Part shown: positions 1 to 8,450 of the stretch, piece by piece
How the letters are laid out: each line of letters begins with the position of its first letter
How positions within the stretch are numbered: position 1 is the stretch's first letter
The notes under the pieces: generated by a model
What the model was told of the DNA's origin: nothing
Database searches by the model: none
The model's input: the letters and a program-made list of their open reading frames with translations, nothing else
Translations under genes and position numbers: made by a program
Virus record (IMG/VR): IMGVR_UViG_3300042396_000168
Coordinates: 1-43,067 of that record
Source: a virus
Reading direction: 5' to 3' (one strand)
Length of the DNA: 43,067 bases

Positions 1-119
1 GGATACTTCTCTGATACGTACTTTTCTTTCAATAATTGCCAACTGTTTGTGATAATCCAAGGTGGTAATCTACCCTCCGCTTGTAATCGTTTACGTTCTA
101 AACTTAACTCTCTATACAT
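1..119 (-). CDS. nrdA: Ribonucleotide reductase large subunit, N-terminal fragment (runs off the window)
   Basis: An open frame starts at an ATG at 119-117 and continues past the window edge; about 39 residues are visible, including MYRELSLERKRLQAEGRLPP followed by a W-rich stretch. This ERxxLQxxGxxPxW pattern matches the N-terminus of phage class I ribonucleotide reductase alpha chains, which reduce ribonucleotides to deoxyribonucleotides. The start overlaps the last 8 bases of nrdB, whose TAG stop lies within ATGTATAGA, so the subunits look translationally coupled. No catalytic residues are in view; the call rests on the short N-terminal motif and the adjacent nrdB. Confidence 0.72.
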   Translation of the reverse strand, partial: MYRELSLERKRLQAEGRLPPWIITNSWQLLKEKYVSEKY

Positions 120-1110
120 TTTTTGGTGTCCATGTAAATTTGGCTTCTGCCCAATCCCTACGATAATCATTGCCTTGCGCAATGAAAGTGTCATGTAATG
201 TACTTGATTCAATATCTAAATAAAACCAATCAGCAATCGGATTATATTTAGGTTCAAAGATAGCTGGATAACCTAATCTCTCTAGGCATATATCTAATCT
301 AGATTGTACGAAGTTTTCAAGCATTAATGCATTAATACCAGGAATATCTCCTTTGTCAAAGATTTTCTTGATAATCTGTTTCTCATGTTCAAACAAGATC
401 CATGCAGTAATCTCTAATTCATTAGCTAGCTTTTCATGTGATAAGTATTCTTCAGCTTCTATTGCTTCATGATATAGAGTGTTAAACAAATAAGCACCAG
501 CTTGACTATGAATGTTCTCATCGATGGCCGAGAAATTAATTCCAGCATTGATGTTTTGAAACTTGTTCTTGCCATTGTTGTTAAAATGTTTAAGGAAAGC
601 AAAACTAGAGTAAAGAATAGCACCTTCAATCATACTAAATACGCCTACTGATTTTAATTTATCATAGGTTGTTTCTGATTGTGTAGCTACCTTTTCTAAC
701 CATTCCATTCTATCTTTAAGAATAGGATCATCTAAATACGCTAGATAGAATTCAGGATTATCTAATCCTAATAGCTCATTAATCTTGTTGTAGAATGGTG
801 CATGAATGTTTAGTTCAAACATTGCAAATACTGAAGCCATCCTTTGAACGTCTGGGCGTGGAAAATGCTTGCATATATAATCACGCCAATAGTTATTTCC
901 AACATTAACTTCGTAATGTACAAACAGTAAGAGTACACTAACAATGCCATGATACTCAGCTTCTGTGCAATTTGTTCGTAATTCATGTATATCTTTCTCC
1001 ACCTCTACTTCATCAGCAGTCCATAGAATAGATGTTTGTTCTTCAGCAAAATTAATCAATGCTGGGTAATCAGTACCGTAACACTCTCTTTCTTCGAGTA
1101 TCTGTGCCAT
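112..1110 (-). CDS. nrdB: Ribonucleotide reductase small (beta) subunit, class I
   Basis: This 332-residue protein is the radical-generating subunit that pairs with NrdA for dNTP synthesis. Visible signatures are E67 (HYEVNVGNNYW), E99 and H103 followed by Y107 (FELNIHAPFY), E162 (SMIEGAILY) and E198/H201 (IDENIH). This is the expected set of carboxylate and histidine metal ligands with a tyrosine in the radical position. The first E-to-H spacing is three residues rather than the two usual in bacterial NrdB, so the exact ligand assignment is inferred. The ATG at 1110 directly abuts the TAA of the primase-helicase (1113-1111), and nrdA overlaps its end. In lytic phages this gene supplies dNTPs for rapid replication. 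Confidence 0.92.
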   Translation of the reverse strand: MAQILEERECYGTDYPALINFAEEQTSILWTADEVEVEKDIHELRTNCTEAEYHGIVSVLLLFVHYEVNVGNNYWRDYICKHFPRPDVQRMASVFAMFELNIHAPFYNKINELLGLDNPEFYLAYLDDPILKDRMEWLEKVATQSETTYDKLKSVGVFSMIEGAILYSSFAFLKHFNNNGKNKFQNINAGINFSAIDENIHSQAGAYLFNTLYHEAIEAEEYLSHEKLANELEITAWILFEHEKQIIKKIFDKGDIPGINALMLENFVQSRLDICLERLGYPAIFEPKYNPIADWFYLDIESSTLHDTFIAQGNDYRRDWAEAKFTWTPKNV

Positions 1111-2730
1111 TTAAATCTCCACAAAGTCGTCTGGTTGCATAAAGATCGATGCTTCTAATCTACCTGTTGGATAGTCATAGTCAACACCTGGCACATTACC
1201 AGTTAGACCTGTAAACCTACTTTTTAATACTCTCATCTTAATGTGATTCCTAATTCTATCATCATCGTTTGACATATCACGAGCAAATGCTATAATATCA
1301 TTCGAGATTTGTTTAATCGAGCCTGAGCCTTTAATATCATCTAACGAAGGCAGTTGACCTTCTTCAAATGACGTTTTACCTGTAGGCGTCTTTCTTAAAT
1401 GTGATACTAGTCCAATCCAAACAGGATACCTCTTACATAGTCGTAACAAGTCATTCATTGTTTTGTCAATAGCTTCGTTACCAGTTAAACCATCGACACC
1501 TTCTGATACTAGAATTGTAATATGGTCAATGAATAAATATTTACAGCCAGACAATGCCATATATTCTAGTTTTTCAAATAATGTAGAATCTTCCATTGAG
1601 CCTTGATGATCAAGAACCATAATTCTATCATCACCAAATACAGCTCTAAAGCCTGCTTCTAATTCACTTTCTGTTAATTCTCTGAAAGATGGATTTACAT
1701 TCAAAGGAATACCAGCAAGCTTACGTGTTGTTTCTGCAGGTGCCTCTTCAAGCGCTACTATACCTACCATCTCTTTAGTGGTATCTATAATATGCCATAC
1801 AATTTCTCTCAATATAGTTGACTTACCTGAGCCAGTGCCGGATGTGAACAACACAATCTCGTTCTCACGCATTCCTTTAGTTTTAGCATTCAATGCATCT
1901 AAGCATGGAGGATATGGTATAGATTCAATATCATTATATGCTTTTAAAGCTTCCCATAATTCATCTCTACCTAAGATACCAACAGGTGTATATTTAGATG
2001 CTTCCCAAATAGCTACTAATAGCTGTTGTCCCCCTTTTTCTAGTAACATCTGACTTGCATCTTTTACAGGCAATTTAGCCAGTCTAACTTTATCTGCACC
2101 GACATATTTAATTGCATCAGCTTTAGCCTTTTCACCAGCTTCATCATTGTCTAGGCACAATACTACGGTATCAAAACCTCTAATCCAATCTCTGTGTGTA
2201 AGTAAAGTCTTAACATTAGATGCAGAAGGAATCGATACTACAGGATATATTTTGCCATACTTATCCAGTGAGGCTTGAGCAACAGCCATTGCATCTAATT
2301 CACCTTCTGTTACAATCAACCTTTTGCCACCACTTGTAAATTTATCCATTCCAAATAGTGTTGTTGGTTTACCAATACATGAGAATGTTTTAGGTAATTT
2401 ACGGACTTTATAAATGCCTTCTCCATATGGATAGTAATGTGTATCAACTTCACCATCCTCATTAAACGAAGAACGAACATTAAAGAATTCAGCTACTTCT
2501 TTTGATATCTTTCTTTCTTTAAAACCAACAGATTTAAATTTCTCTATATCTATTGTATACGACTTTTTAGGCTTTTCCACTTGGGTGAACTCCTTAGTTT
2601 TATACTCAGGGTTGGCTGGAAACCATGTTTGACAACTAAAACATGTGGCTGTCAGATTCTCGTATATCTGCAGGGCATCTGATGAACCACATTGATTACA
2701 CGGTTGATTATGAACAATTATCTTACCCAT
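1111..2730 (-). CDS. T7 gp4-type bifunctional DNA primase-helicase
   Basis: The 539-residue protein combines primer synthesis and DnaB-family unwinding in one chain. An N-terminal zinc-binding domain has C11, C14, C30 and C33. A TOPRIM primase domain shows E142 (VTEGELDA) and D194/D196 (LDNDEAG). The RecA-like helicase carries the Walker A motif GTGSGKST at about 298-305, a catalytic glutamate in ALEEAPAET and a Walker B-like strand YLFIDHITIL. Length and domain order match T7 gp4 and related phage proteins. The start overlaps the end of the upstream GIY-YIG gene by 8 bases, and the stop abuts nrdB, placing it in the replication operon. No internal start for a helicase-only form was established. 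Confidence 0.95.
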   Translation of the reverse strand: MGKIIVHNQPCNQCGSSDALQIYENLTATCFSCQTWFPANPEYKTKEFTQVEKPKKSYTIDIEKFKSVGFKERKISKEVAEFFNVRSSFNEDGEVDTHYYPYGEGIYKVRKLPKTFSCIGKPTTLFGMDKFTSGGKRLIVTEGELDAMAVAQASLDKYGKIYPVVSIPSASNVKTLLTHRDWIRGFDTVVLCLDNDEAGEKAKADAIKYVGADKVRLAKLPVKDASQMLLEKGGQQLLVAIWEASKYTPVGILGRDELWEALKAYNDIESIPYPPCLDALNAKTKGMRENEIVLFTSGTGSGKSTILREIVWHIIDTTKEMVGIVALEEAPAETTRKLAGIPLNVNPSFRELTESELEAGFRAVFGDDRIMVLDHQGSMEDSTLFEKLEYMALSGCKYLFIDHITILVSEGVDGLTGNEAIDKTMNDLLRLCKRYPVWIGLVSHLRKTPTGKTSFEEGQLPSLDDIKGSGSIKQISNDIIAFARDMSNDDDRIRNHIKMRVLKSRFTGLTGNVPGVDYDYPTGRLEASIFMQPDDFVEI

Positions 2731-3238
2731 CTTTATTCCAGTTGGTTAATATGTTTTGGTCTGCATGTACGATTGTATATAATCTTTCTCTATGGTCTGC
2801 AGAGACATTTTCTTTAACATCCCATGAGACTTTTTCAATTTGTTTATTGTACCATTTCAGCGATACGGGTGTTTCAACATGACATAATGACCATGTTTCT
2901 GCCCATGCTAGGCTGCCCTTTGTAGTATATTCTTCAATGACAATAAACTTAAACTCTTTCTTTGGTCTGCTCTCGAAGTGAGATGCAAGACAGTTAGAGC
3001 TACTCTTGTATCTACGCCAATCAGACTCCTGTCCATAAGTAGCTTTACCATATGACCTGTAGTTCTTTTTGCCAAGATAGAATCTATCCAAGACCGTATC
3101 GTATATAACATAGATGAATCCCACATATTTCTTATTCCCCTCGTTCATCTGTCTGTGAAAACACCAGTGACCATTATCAAACTTGCTTATTGGCTCACTT
3201 AGTGTGTGTGCAATCTTCCCTTTAAATTCTGCCATCAT
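2723..3238 (-). CDS. GIY-YIG nuclease-like protein
   Basis: This 171-residue protein has a degenerate GIY-YIG core: GFIYVI at about residues 40-45, YLGKK at about 54-58, then an SDWRRYKSSS block typical of phage GIY-YIG proteins (SDWxxYxxSS). The glutamate in AWAETW is a candidate metal ligand. GIY-YIG enzymes cleave DNA using one divalent metal. The gene sits between the flap exonuclease and the primase-helicase, close to where T7 carries its unrelated endonuclease I. A role in junction resolution or host DNA degradation is therefore plausible but inferred; a free-standing homing nuclease is the alternative. Its ATG overlaps the exonuclease stop by 4 bases. Confidence 0.7.
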   Translation of the reverse strand: MMAEFKGKIAHTLSEPISKFDNGHWCFHRQMNEGNKKYVGFIYVIYDTVLDRFYLGKKNYRSYGKATYGQESDWRRYKSSSNCLASHFESRPKKEFKFIVIEEYTTKGSLAWAETWSLCHVETPVSLKWYNKQIEKVSWDVKENVSADHRERLYTIVHADQNILTNWNKDG

Positions 3239-4026
3239 CCATCTCTAATCTCCTGCGCTATTGGCCAATTGTCAAAACTAAAATAATCATCATAAGTGTT
3301 TTGTATATTAATTAATTTGGCATTAGCTAATAAATATTCTGCCCATTCATCTCCGTTGGCTTTGATATATTCTTCAACTACTGCCATTTGAAACTCTTCA
3401 TCTGTAGTGCAATGTGCTAAAGCTTTCTTAGCCTTTACTGGACCCGTTTTCCATATACCAGGAATATTATCAGTAGCATCACCTTTAAGTACCTGCTCAT
3501 AGAAATTTCTTTTAGCATCAAGTTCTGACACTTCTATAGTCTCTCTACTTCTAATATTATAATGCTTTCCTGGTATCATCAATAAGTCTTTATCGATAGA
3601 ACATATGATATAATCTACATTATGCGCTTTACATTCATTTGCCCATATACGCAAGAGATCATCAGCTTCTCTACCATCTGCAGCTACAGCAACTTCTTGC
3701 ATTACTGCCATCTTTCTTACAAATGGTACAAACAAATTAGGTTGTCCAACTGCTCGATGTTTCTTATATTCAGAGTAAATATCATCTCTATAGTTGCCTT
3801 CACCTTTAACTGCCATACAGTAATCATCAGCAAAAGTTTCTTCCATAATAACATCGAGCATTCTTTGAAAGTTATTCCAAATGTTTTTACGATATTCTGT
3901 ATCTTGTTCTAATGTAAATTCTTGAGGTATTACATTACCTTCATCATCTAAGTATGTAACACCGTCAGACCTATTATAGCAACAGTTATGTGCTAAGATA
4001 TCTCCATCAATCAACGCTATCAGCAT
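3235..4026 (-). CDS. 5'-3' exonuclease / flap endonuclease (FEN family)
   Basis: A 263-residue FEN-family nuclease comparable to T5 D15 or the T7 gp6 role, removing RNA primers and degrading DNA from 5' ends. Acidic metal-site motifs appear in order: IDGDILAH (D7, D9), GREADDLL, CSIDKDLLMIPG and KGDATDNIPG. The last begins the helix-3-turn-helix DNA-binding region (KGDxxDNIPG), followed by KTGPVKAKKAL. The gene overlaps the MazG-like gene by 20 bases upstream and the GIY-YIG gene by 4 bases downstream, so it is part of the replication operon. Confidence 0.92.
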   Translation of the reverse strand: MLIALIDGDILAHNCCYNRSDGVTYLDDEGNVIPQEFTLEQDTEYRKNIWNNFQRMLDVIMEETFADDYCMAVKGEGNYRDDIYSEYKKHRAVGQPNLFVPFVRKMAVMQEVAVAADGREADDLLRIWANECKAHNVDYIICSIDKDLLMIPGKHYNIRSRETIEVSELDAKRNFYEQVLKGDATDNIPGIWKTGPVKAKKALAHCTTDEEFQMAVVEEYIKANGDEWAEYLLANAKLINIQNTYDDYFSFDNWPIAQEIRDG

Positions 4027-4312
4027 CTAAGACTCCCATCTCTTGAGAAAGTTTCATTCTTAAAAGTGTTCTATCAATTTTATCACGTATATCGGGTACT
4101 CTTTCACAATTTAATCTGATACTGCATTCTGAAGCTAATAATATTAAAATTGCTTGTACATCAGATAATTCTGATTTAAGCTTTTCTTTGTTTGTTTTAT
4201 CATATAATTCATATTTGTGATCAAGGGTAAATCTTAAGCATTTTGAAGCTTCCTGTGCTGCTTCTGAGAGTTCTTCCATTAAACATACAAGCAAATATTG
4301 TTCTTTATTCAT
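4007..4312 (-). CDS. MazG-like nucleotide pyrophosphohydrolase
   Basis: A 101-residue all-alpha protein with the MazG/dUTPase-like metal signature: EELSEAAQE (ExxE) near residues 13-21, then ELSDVQ (ExxD) near 49-54. Family members hydrolyse (d)NTPs to (d)NMPs and PPi; phage versions are proposed to clean nucleotide pools or alter ppGpp signalling. The substrate cannot be read from sequence. It overlaps the 2OG oxygenase gene by 8 bases and the exonuclease gene by 20 bases, indicating co-expression with replication enzymes. Confidence 0.72.
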   Translation of the reverse strand: MNKEQYLLVCLMEELSEAAQEASKCLRFTLDHKYELYDKTNKEKLKSELSDVQAILILLASECSIRLNCERVPDIRDKIDRTLLRMKLSQEMGVLDADSVD

Positions 4313-4898
4313 TGATTTCTCTCATAAATTTAACTACGACAATACGACCATCTTTTTGATCCTTACCATAAGACTCCCATGGAAACCTTCCATGAAATAA
4401 TCTTGAATCATAGACGATCATTGAGTTAGCTTTGGCATAATATCGGTCTCTAATTTCCCATAGATTATCATCTTCTGTAAATACATAATAATCCTCATCT
4501 ATTGCACAGTGCCCATGTTGTGGATGATCAAAGAAAGCTGTTCCAGAAGTATCACTAGTTTCTAAATAAAACAGTGCGGCTACTTGTGGTTGTTGATCAA
4601 GAACTTTACTATCTGAATGGACTCTAAATACTGTATCATGCATTTTAGTATTTAATCTTACGAAAGAATAAATATCTTTTAAAGGTTTTCCCCACGCATC
4701 CGAAGCTACTTTATTAAAAATATTATTAATACTTTCAGGTACTTCCTTGAAATACATTGGTGTATTATCTTCTCTAATCAAGCATTTGAAATTACTCCTT
4801 CTGCAGTATGAATTTAAATCTTTAAACTCTAATTTGGTTAGTACATTTTCAACTTTAATGAATTTCGTACCAATCATTTCCGATTTTTCCACTTCCAT
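4305..4898 (-). CDS. 2-oxoglutarate/Fe(II)-dependent oxygenase
   Basis: From the chosen ATG at 4898 the protein has 197 residues with a jelly-roll dioxygenase signature: H94-S-D96 (RVHSDS), distal H169 (DSRLFHGR) and R185 (GRIVVVKF) to bind 2-oxoglutarate. This is the full HxD...H...R set, so an active Fe(II) enzyme is likely. Start choice: the open frame reaches 4937, but the ATG at 4898 follows GGAG at good spacing; an ATG at 4877 is also possible. It overlaps the DNA polymerase end by 44 bases. The substrate is unknown. The replication context suggests a nucleotide, DNA or host-protein target, but prolyl-hydroxylase-like phage enzymes have the same fold. Confidence 0.82.
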   Translation of the reverse strand: MEVEKSEMIGTKFIKVENVLTKLEFKDLNSYCRRSNFKCLIREDNTPMYFKEVPESINNIFNKVASDAWGKPLKDIYSFVRLNTKMHDTVFRVHSDSKVLDQQPQVAALFYLETSDTSGTAFFDHPQHGHCAIDEDYYVFTEDDNLWEIRDRYYAKANSMIVYDSRLFHGRFPWESYGKDQKDGRIVVVKFMREINE

Positions 4899-6723
4899 CC
4901 ATAATCTCCACACCAAATAGTTTAGGGCCATCTGCAAAAGCTTGTTTACCTATTTCAGCAGCACGCTCTGCATATTCTTCAGGTACCATAAAATCAATCT
5001 CATCATGCATCATAATTAATGGTTGATAGGGAATTCCTGCAAGCTCGAGTCGCTCCATTGCAAGCATGCAAGCTGCACCGCATGTAATCTTTTCTGCTGA
5101 CTGTAACAGATAAACAAGAAGCTTATGAAAACTATCAACATACACACGGGTGCCTGCCAAACTAGGTATATATCCGTCTCCCTTTTTCTTTGTGTTTCCA
5201 TATATTTTCTCCAATTTTTCACTTAAATCTTTAAACCCTGGGACAGCTTTAATAAATCCACTCTTAAGCTTTTTACCTTTAGCATCATCTTGTGAGCCAA
5301 AAATATATGACCAAAGTTTACCGCCACTAGCACCGAACAAGAATGCATATAGGATTCTCTTAGCATTTGCTCGTGGTACAATATGATTCATCTTAAGATC
5401 TTTCTTTAAGATCTCTGTTAAGATATCTGCATTAAATTGATGTATATCGCCATTAAGTAACGTATCAATAAATGTAGGATCATTTAAATAATGCGCTAAA
5501 CCACGTGCTTGATTGCCTGATGAATCACAACCTACTAGTTTCCAACCAGGTTTGCATGAGAATAGTTCTCTCATTTCTCTACCCCAAGGAGAATCTCCTG
5601 AAGGTACATTAACAATAATTGAATGTCTAGCACGCATACTTGGTGTACCGATTGTCATACAATCGCCATGCAGATTACCATTCTCATCAACGTTCTTTAA
5701 CCATGTTGTTAAAATACCGCATCTTGCCTTAACAGTTAAAAAGTCTTTATATAACTTACCATCACCACCTAAGAATTCTAAACTATCTTCAGTAATTTTT
5801 GGTGTAGTCTTTTCTTTCTTACCTGTAATAGGATCAGCTTTATAATTCCAATCATTAGGAACCCAGCCATGTCTATATAAGAATACTTTTACGTCCGTAA
5901 CGGAATCAAGACTAAGTGGTTCAATAGTAATCCTACAATACTCCCCATCAACCACCCTATCGTCAGGATCAAACCCACTCCAAGGATCCACATCAAACCA
6001 TCTTGCGGTGTGTACATCATAACTCCCATCTTTCTTATATTTAGGCTTCTTAGCTTCAACTACACCAAGCTTCTTATCTACAGCTACTACTTTAAGACCA
6101 AGCTTAGAATTTAGTGCTTCATATGTTTTATCCATTTCAGCTTGTAGTCTATCATATAGCACATGCGCTTTTTCTAAATCAAATGGCCATCCGCCTAAAT
6201 TAGCTTCAGCACACCATTTACTTACAGCATGTTCAACCCTAAGATATTCTTTAACTTTGGGCGCTTTTTCAGATAACTCTATTAATTCCTGCTTTAGAAT
6301 CTCTAATACTTTAACGTTTAATGAAACGTCATTATCGCAATATTCACCCATTCTTTCTGAATATTGAGTCCAATCTTCAAACTCTTGTTTAGGAAAGTCT
6401 AGATATTCGCCCCAACGTTTTAAACCGTGACCATCACTACCAAACCTCCTATAGTCTAACACCTGCGATAGTATTAAAGTATCAACTACTTTTACTGATT
6501 TAGGTAATTCATAATTAAACAATTTCTTTAATACTGCCAAGTCATATCCAATTATATTATGCCCTATGACTTGTCGGGCGTTGTTAAATAAATGTATCCA
6601 ATGCATATCTCCTTGTAAGAATCTCATTCGTTTATTTGCACTTACATCATGTACAACCATGATCCACATTTGTGTAACGTCTTTTAATAAACCGTCTGTT
6701 TCAATATCGAATACATAATTCAT
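4855..6723 (-). CDS. Family A DNA polymerase with 3'-5' exonuclease (T7 gp5-like)
   Basis: The replicative polymerase, 622 residues from the ATG at 6723. Exonuclease motifs are D6/E8 (FDIETDG), GHNIIGYDL and YCDNDVSL. Polymerase motif A is at D400 (CDSSGNQARGLAHY), the O helix has R451, K455, Y459 and F463 (RANAKRILYAFLFG), and motif C is HDE at 573-575. The residue at the steric-gate glutamate position is Q405, which is unusual. The tyrosine at 459 matches T7 Tyr526, the position linked to dideoxynucleotide acceptance. A GTG at 6747 would add 8 residues but lies inside a terminator hairpin, so the ATG preceded by GGAAA was chosen. No 5'-3' nuclease domain is present; that activity is the separate gene at 3235-4026. 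Confidence 0.95.
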   Translation of the reverse strand: MNYVFDIETDGLLKDVTQMWIMVVHDVSANKRMRFLQGDMHWIHLFNNARQVIGHNIIGYDLAVLKKLFNYELPKSVKVVDTLILSQVLDYRRFGSDGHGLKRWGEYLDFPKQEFEDWTQYSERMGEYCDNDVSLNVKVLEILKQELIELSEKAPKVKEYLRVEHAVSKWCAEANLGGWPFDLEKAHVLYDRLQAEMDKTYEALNSKLGLKVVAVDKKLGVVEAKKPKYKKDGSYDVHTARWFDVDPWSGFDPDDRVVDGEYCRITIEPLSLDSVTDVKVFLYRHGWVPNDWNYKADPITGKKEKTTPKITEDSLEFLGGDGKLYKDFLTVKARCGILTTWLKNVDENGNLHGDCMTIGTPSMRARHSIIVNVPSGDSPWGREMRELFSCKPGWKLVGCDSSGNQARGLAHYLNDPTFIDTLLNGDIHQFNADILTEILKKDLKMNHIVPRANAKRILYAFLFGASGGKLWSYIFGSQDDAKGKKLKSGFIKAVPGFKDLSEKLEKIYGNTKKKGDGYIPSLAGTRVYVDSFHKLLVYLLQSAEKITCGAACMLAMERLELAGIPYQPLIMMHDEIDFMVPEEYAERAAEIGKQAFADGPKLFGVEIMDGSGKIGNDWYEIH

Positions 6724-6734
6724 ATATAATTTCC

Positions 6735-6767
6735 AAATAAAAGGCACCCCATTGTTAGTGAGGTGCC
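6735..6767 (-). terminator. Rho-independent terminator between the DUF3310 gene and DNA polymerase
   Basis: The minus strand reads GGCACC, a 13-base loop, GGTGCC, then TTTTATTT. The arms are 6762-6767 and 6743-6748. It begins just below the stop of the gene ending at 6775 and ends just above the polymerase start, so it probably reduces read-through into the polymerase operon. Confidence 0.7.
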
Positions 6768-6774
6768 GATTGTG

Positions 6775-7473
6775 TTATAGGATGCTTTCTACTTCTCCAA
6801 CCTTTATCGGTCTGCCGGCCTTTTTATAGGCGATTAGGTACTTTAAGTACCATAAAGCTTTTTGGAGTTCTTGAAGAGAATCATCCTTTTGACCATTACG
6901 GTCTAAGTATTTTCTTATTTGAAGTTCAACAGCCGCTTCAAACTTGATTGGATCTCTAAGAGTAGGTATTCTGCTCATAGTATCCAACCATTGTAATTCT
7001 TCTACGTAGCCCTTGTAATGCGCAGGGTCTACAGGTGTATTTTCTTTTTGAATATAGTCCATTAGAAACCTATCGAATTGTTCTTCATTATAGAATGTGT
7101 GAATAAGTTTATCATTAACAATAAACTCTGCAATTAAATGATCATTTTCTAAATTATATTCAGTTGTATCTCTTACATTTTTACTTAGATATTCATCAAT
7201 ATCAAATTTTCCAATTAGGTTACCATCGTAATAAAATTCAATATTACTCTGTTCTTTTTTAACCCAATGTTTTCTTTCTATTTGTGCATACCAAGCATCT
7301 AAATCATCTTCTGATTTAATATAAGTCATTCCTAGTAGTGGCATATTATCTGTTTCAGCTCTGATAATATATCCATTATTTAAGAATGAACGCATATTTT
7401 CTAATTCATTTTCATTAATGAATCTTACTAATCTGCCGTCTTTAAATATTTTATAAGTGTAACTTGGTTTCAT
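6775..7473 (-). CDS. Unknown protein with C-terminal DUF3310-like domain
   Basis: A 232-residue protein from the ATG at 7473, which follows AAGGGG at about 6 bases; the longer open frame to 7557 would overlap the upstream gene by 74 bases and is less likely. The C-terminal 70 residues carry a DUF3310-like pattern: PVDPAHYKGYVEELQW, then RKYLDRNGQKDDSLQELQKA and WYLKYLIAYK. DUF3310 proteins are common in phage replication regions and have no known function. The N-terminal 150 residues have repeated beta-rich IxxFxxGxLI-like segments (for example YKIFKDGRLVRF, IEFYYDGNLIGKF and AEFIVNDKLIHTF) and are not recognised. Confidence 0.7.
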   Translation of the reverse strand: MKPSYTYKIFKDGRLVRFINENELENMRSFLNNGYIIRAETDNMPLLGMTYIKSEDDLDAWYAQIERKHWVKKEQSNIEFYYDGNLIGKFDIDEYLSKNVRDTTEYNLENDHLIAEFIVNDKLIHTFYNEEQFDRFLMDYIQKENTPVDPAHYKGYVEELQWLDTMSRIPTLRDPIKFEAAVELQIRKYLDRNGQKDDSLQELQKALWYLKYLIAYKKAGRPIKVGEVESIL

Positions 7474-7483
7474 ATAAGACCCC

Positions 7484-7975
7484 TTAGAATACGTCATCTT
7501 CAGTTTCATTACTGCTGAACTCACGTTCATAGTCTGTTTCACCGAAATCGTCTTCACTAAGGCGTGGAGTATATACTATATGCTTTGTTAGCTGTACTGT
7601 CATAAGAGTAAAGCCTTTCTTAGTAACGCCCATTGGGTCTTTATATTCATATTCAAAGACACGAATATTACCAATAGAGCCATTCCCAATTGTATTAGGA
7701 TCGATAGGTCTTAACTTACCGTCAATCAATTTCACAGGTTCATTTGGTGTACCATCTGATTTAATAGATTTCTTTTTCAGATTAGCTCTGAAATAGGTAT
7801 CACCATCATCTGGAACGATAGCTTTAACAGTCAGCCCAATAGCTTCCCATTCTTTCTTTTTCTCTTTGTCGGTAGTCCGAATTTGGAGTTCCCATGTAGG
7901 ATTTTCTTTATTAAACTTGCCATTTGGTTTACCAAGTTTAGCGAAATAAATTTCTACGTCATATAACTTTGCCAT
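7484..7975 (-). CDS. Putative single-stranded DNA-binding protein
   Basis: From the ATG at 7975 (preceded by a purine-rich AAAGAGAGAA) the product has 163 residues. It is beta-rich and basic in the core (YFRANLKKKSIKS) and ends in a strongly acidic tail with a terminal aromatic residue (SSNETEDDVF). That architecture matches phage single-stranded DNA-binding proteins such as T7 gp2.5, where the acidic tail contacts polymerase and helicase. Its place just ahead of DNA polymerase fits. The family is inferred from composition, size and context rather than a clear motif. A longer frame to 8032 would start inside the hairpin at 8019-8044 and is rejected. Confidence 0.6.
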   Translation of the reverse strand: MAKLYDVEIYFAKLGKPNGKFNKENPTWELQIRTTDKEKKKEWEAIGLTVKAIVPDDGDTYFRANLKKKSIKSDGTPNEPVKLIDGKLRPIDPNTIGNGSIGNIRVFEYEYKDPMGVTKKGFTLMTVQLTKHIVYTPRLSEDDFGETDYEREFSSNETEDDVF

Positions 7976-8018
7976 TGCTGTTCTCTCTTTTGATTTTTGA
8001 ATTAGGGTTAATTTAACG

Positions 8019-8044
8019 GGGTCTCTAATCATTTATAGAGACCC
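8019..8044 (-). promoter_or_regulatory. Stable hairpin upstream of the ssDNA-binding gene (terminator or processing site)
   Basis: A perfect 9-base stem GGGTCTCTA/TAGAGACCC (8019-8027 with 8036-8044) with an 8-base loop lies between two genes. No U-tract follows on the minus strand; it is followed by a second small palindrome, GTTAAATTAAC. It could be a weak terminator, an RNase III site or a protective 5' stem for the downstream message. Confidence 0.5.
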
Positions 8045-8051
8045 ACATTTA

Positions 8052-8450
8052 TTACGAAAGGTCTACTGACTCTTGTACATTCTCATTTACACGAGCAAGT
8101 GAATCAGGAATGAACCATACATGACCACCAGTATTGCTAGTAATAATATGAATTTCAAACCAATCCGAATCTGGAATTTTTTGAGCTATATCAAAAGATC
8201 CAGGATCTAGAGCAAGATTAGTCTCTTTAAAGACACCTCTGTCATCTAATCCCATGAATTTAACTTGTAAGAAATCGCCAAAGCTTTCTAGGATATGTAT
8301 GTTACCTCCAAATTCATGTACATATCCTGCAGCATCATGCGTAGTCTTTACAATAGGCTCAAGCTTATCCCACAATGGTTTCCAGTGAGGGTGTGTTTTC
8401 TTGCCATCAAAGAATTCTCTGACATGTGAATTTTGTTTGAATGTAATCAT
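8052..8450 (-). CDS. Unknown conserved-looking phage protein
   Basis: A 132-residue protein from the ATG at 8450. This start overlaps the stop of the preceding 49-residue gene as ATGA and has GGAG upstream, so it is preferred over the ATG at 8462. The C-terminal half contains DWFEIHIITSNTGGHVWFIP, a beta-rich block that looks like a conserved domain core, but I cannot assign a family. Six bases above the stem of the 8019-8044 hairpin, it is the last gene before the ssDNA-binding/replication block. Confidence 0.65.
   Translation of the reverse strand: MITFKQNSHVREFFDGKKTHPHWKPLWDKLEPIVKTTHDAAGYVHEFGGNIHILESFGDFLQVKFMGLDDRGVFKETNLALDPGSFDIAQKIPDSDWFEIHIITSNTGGHVWFIPDSLARVNENVQESVDLS

Noticed and set aside
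6724-6747. GTG start for DNA polymerase, adding 8 residues
   Set aside because: It lies inside the terminator hairpin at 6735-6767, and the ATG at 6723 begins directly at the conserved exonuclease motif.
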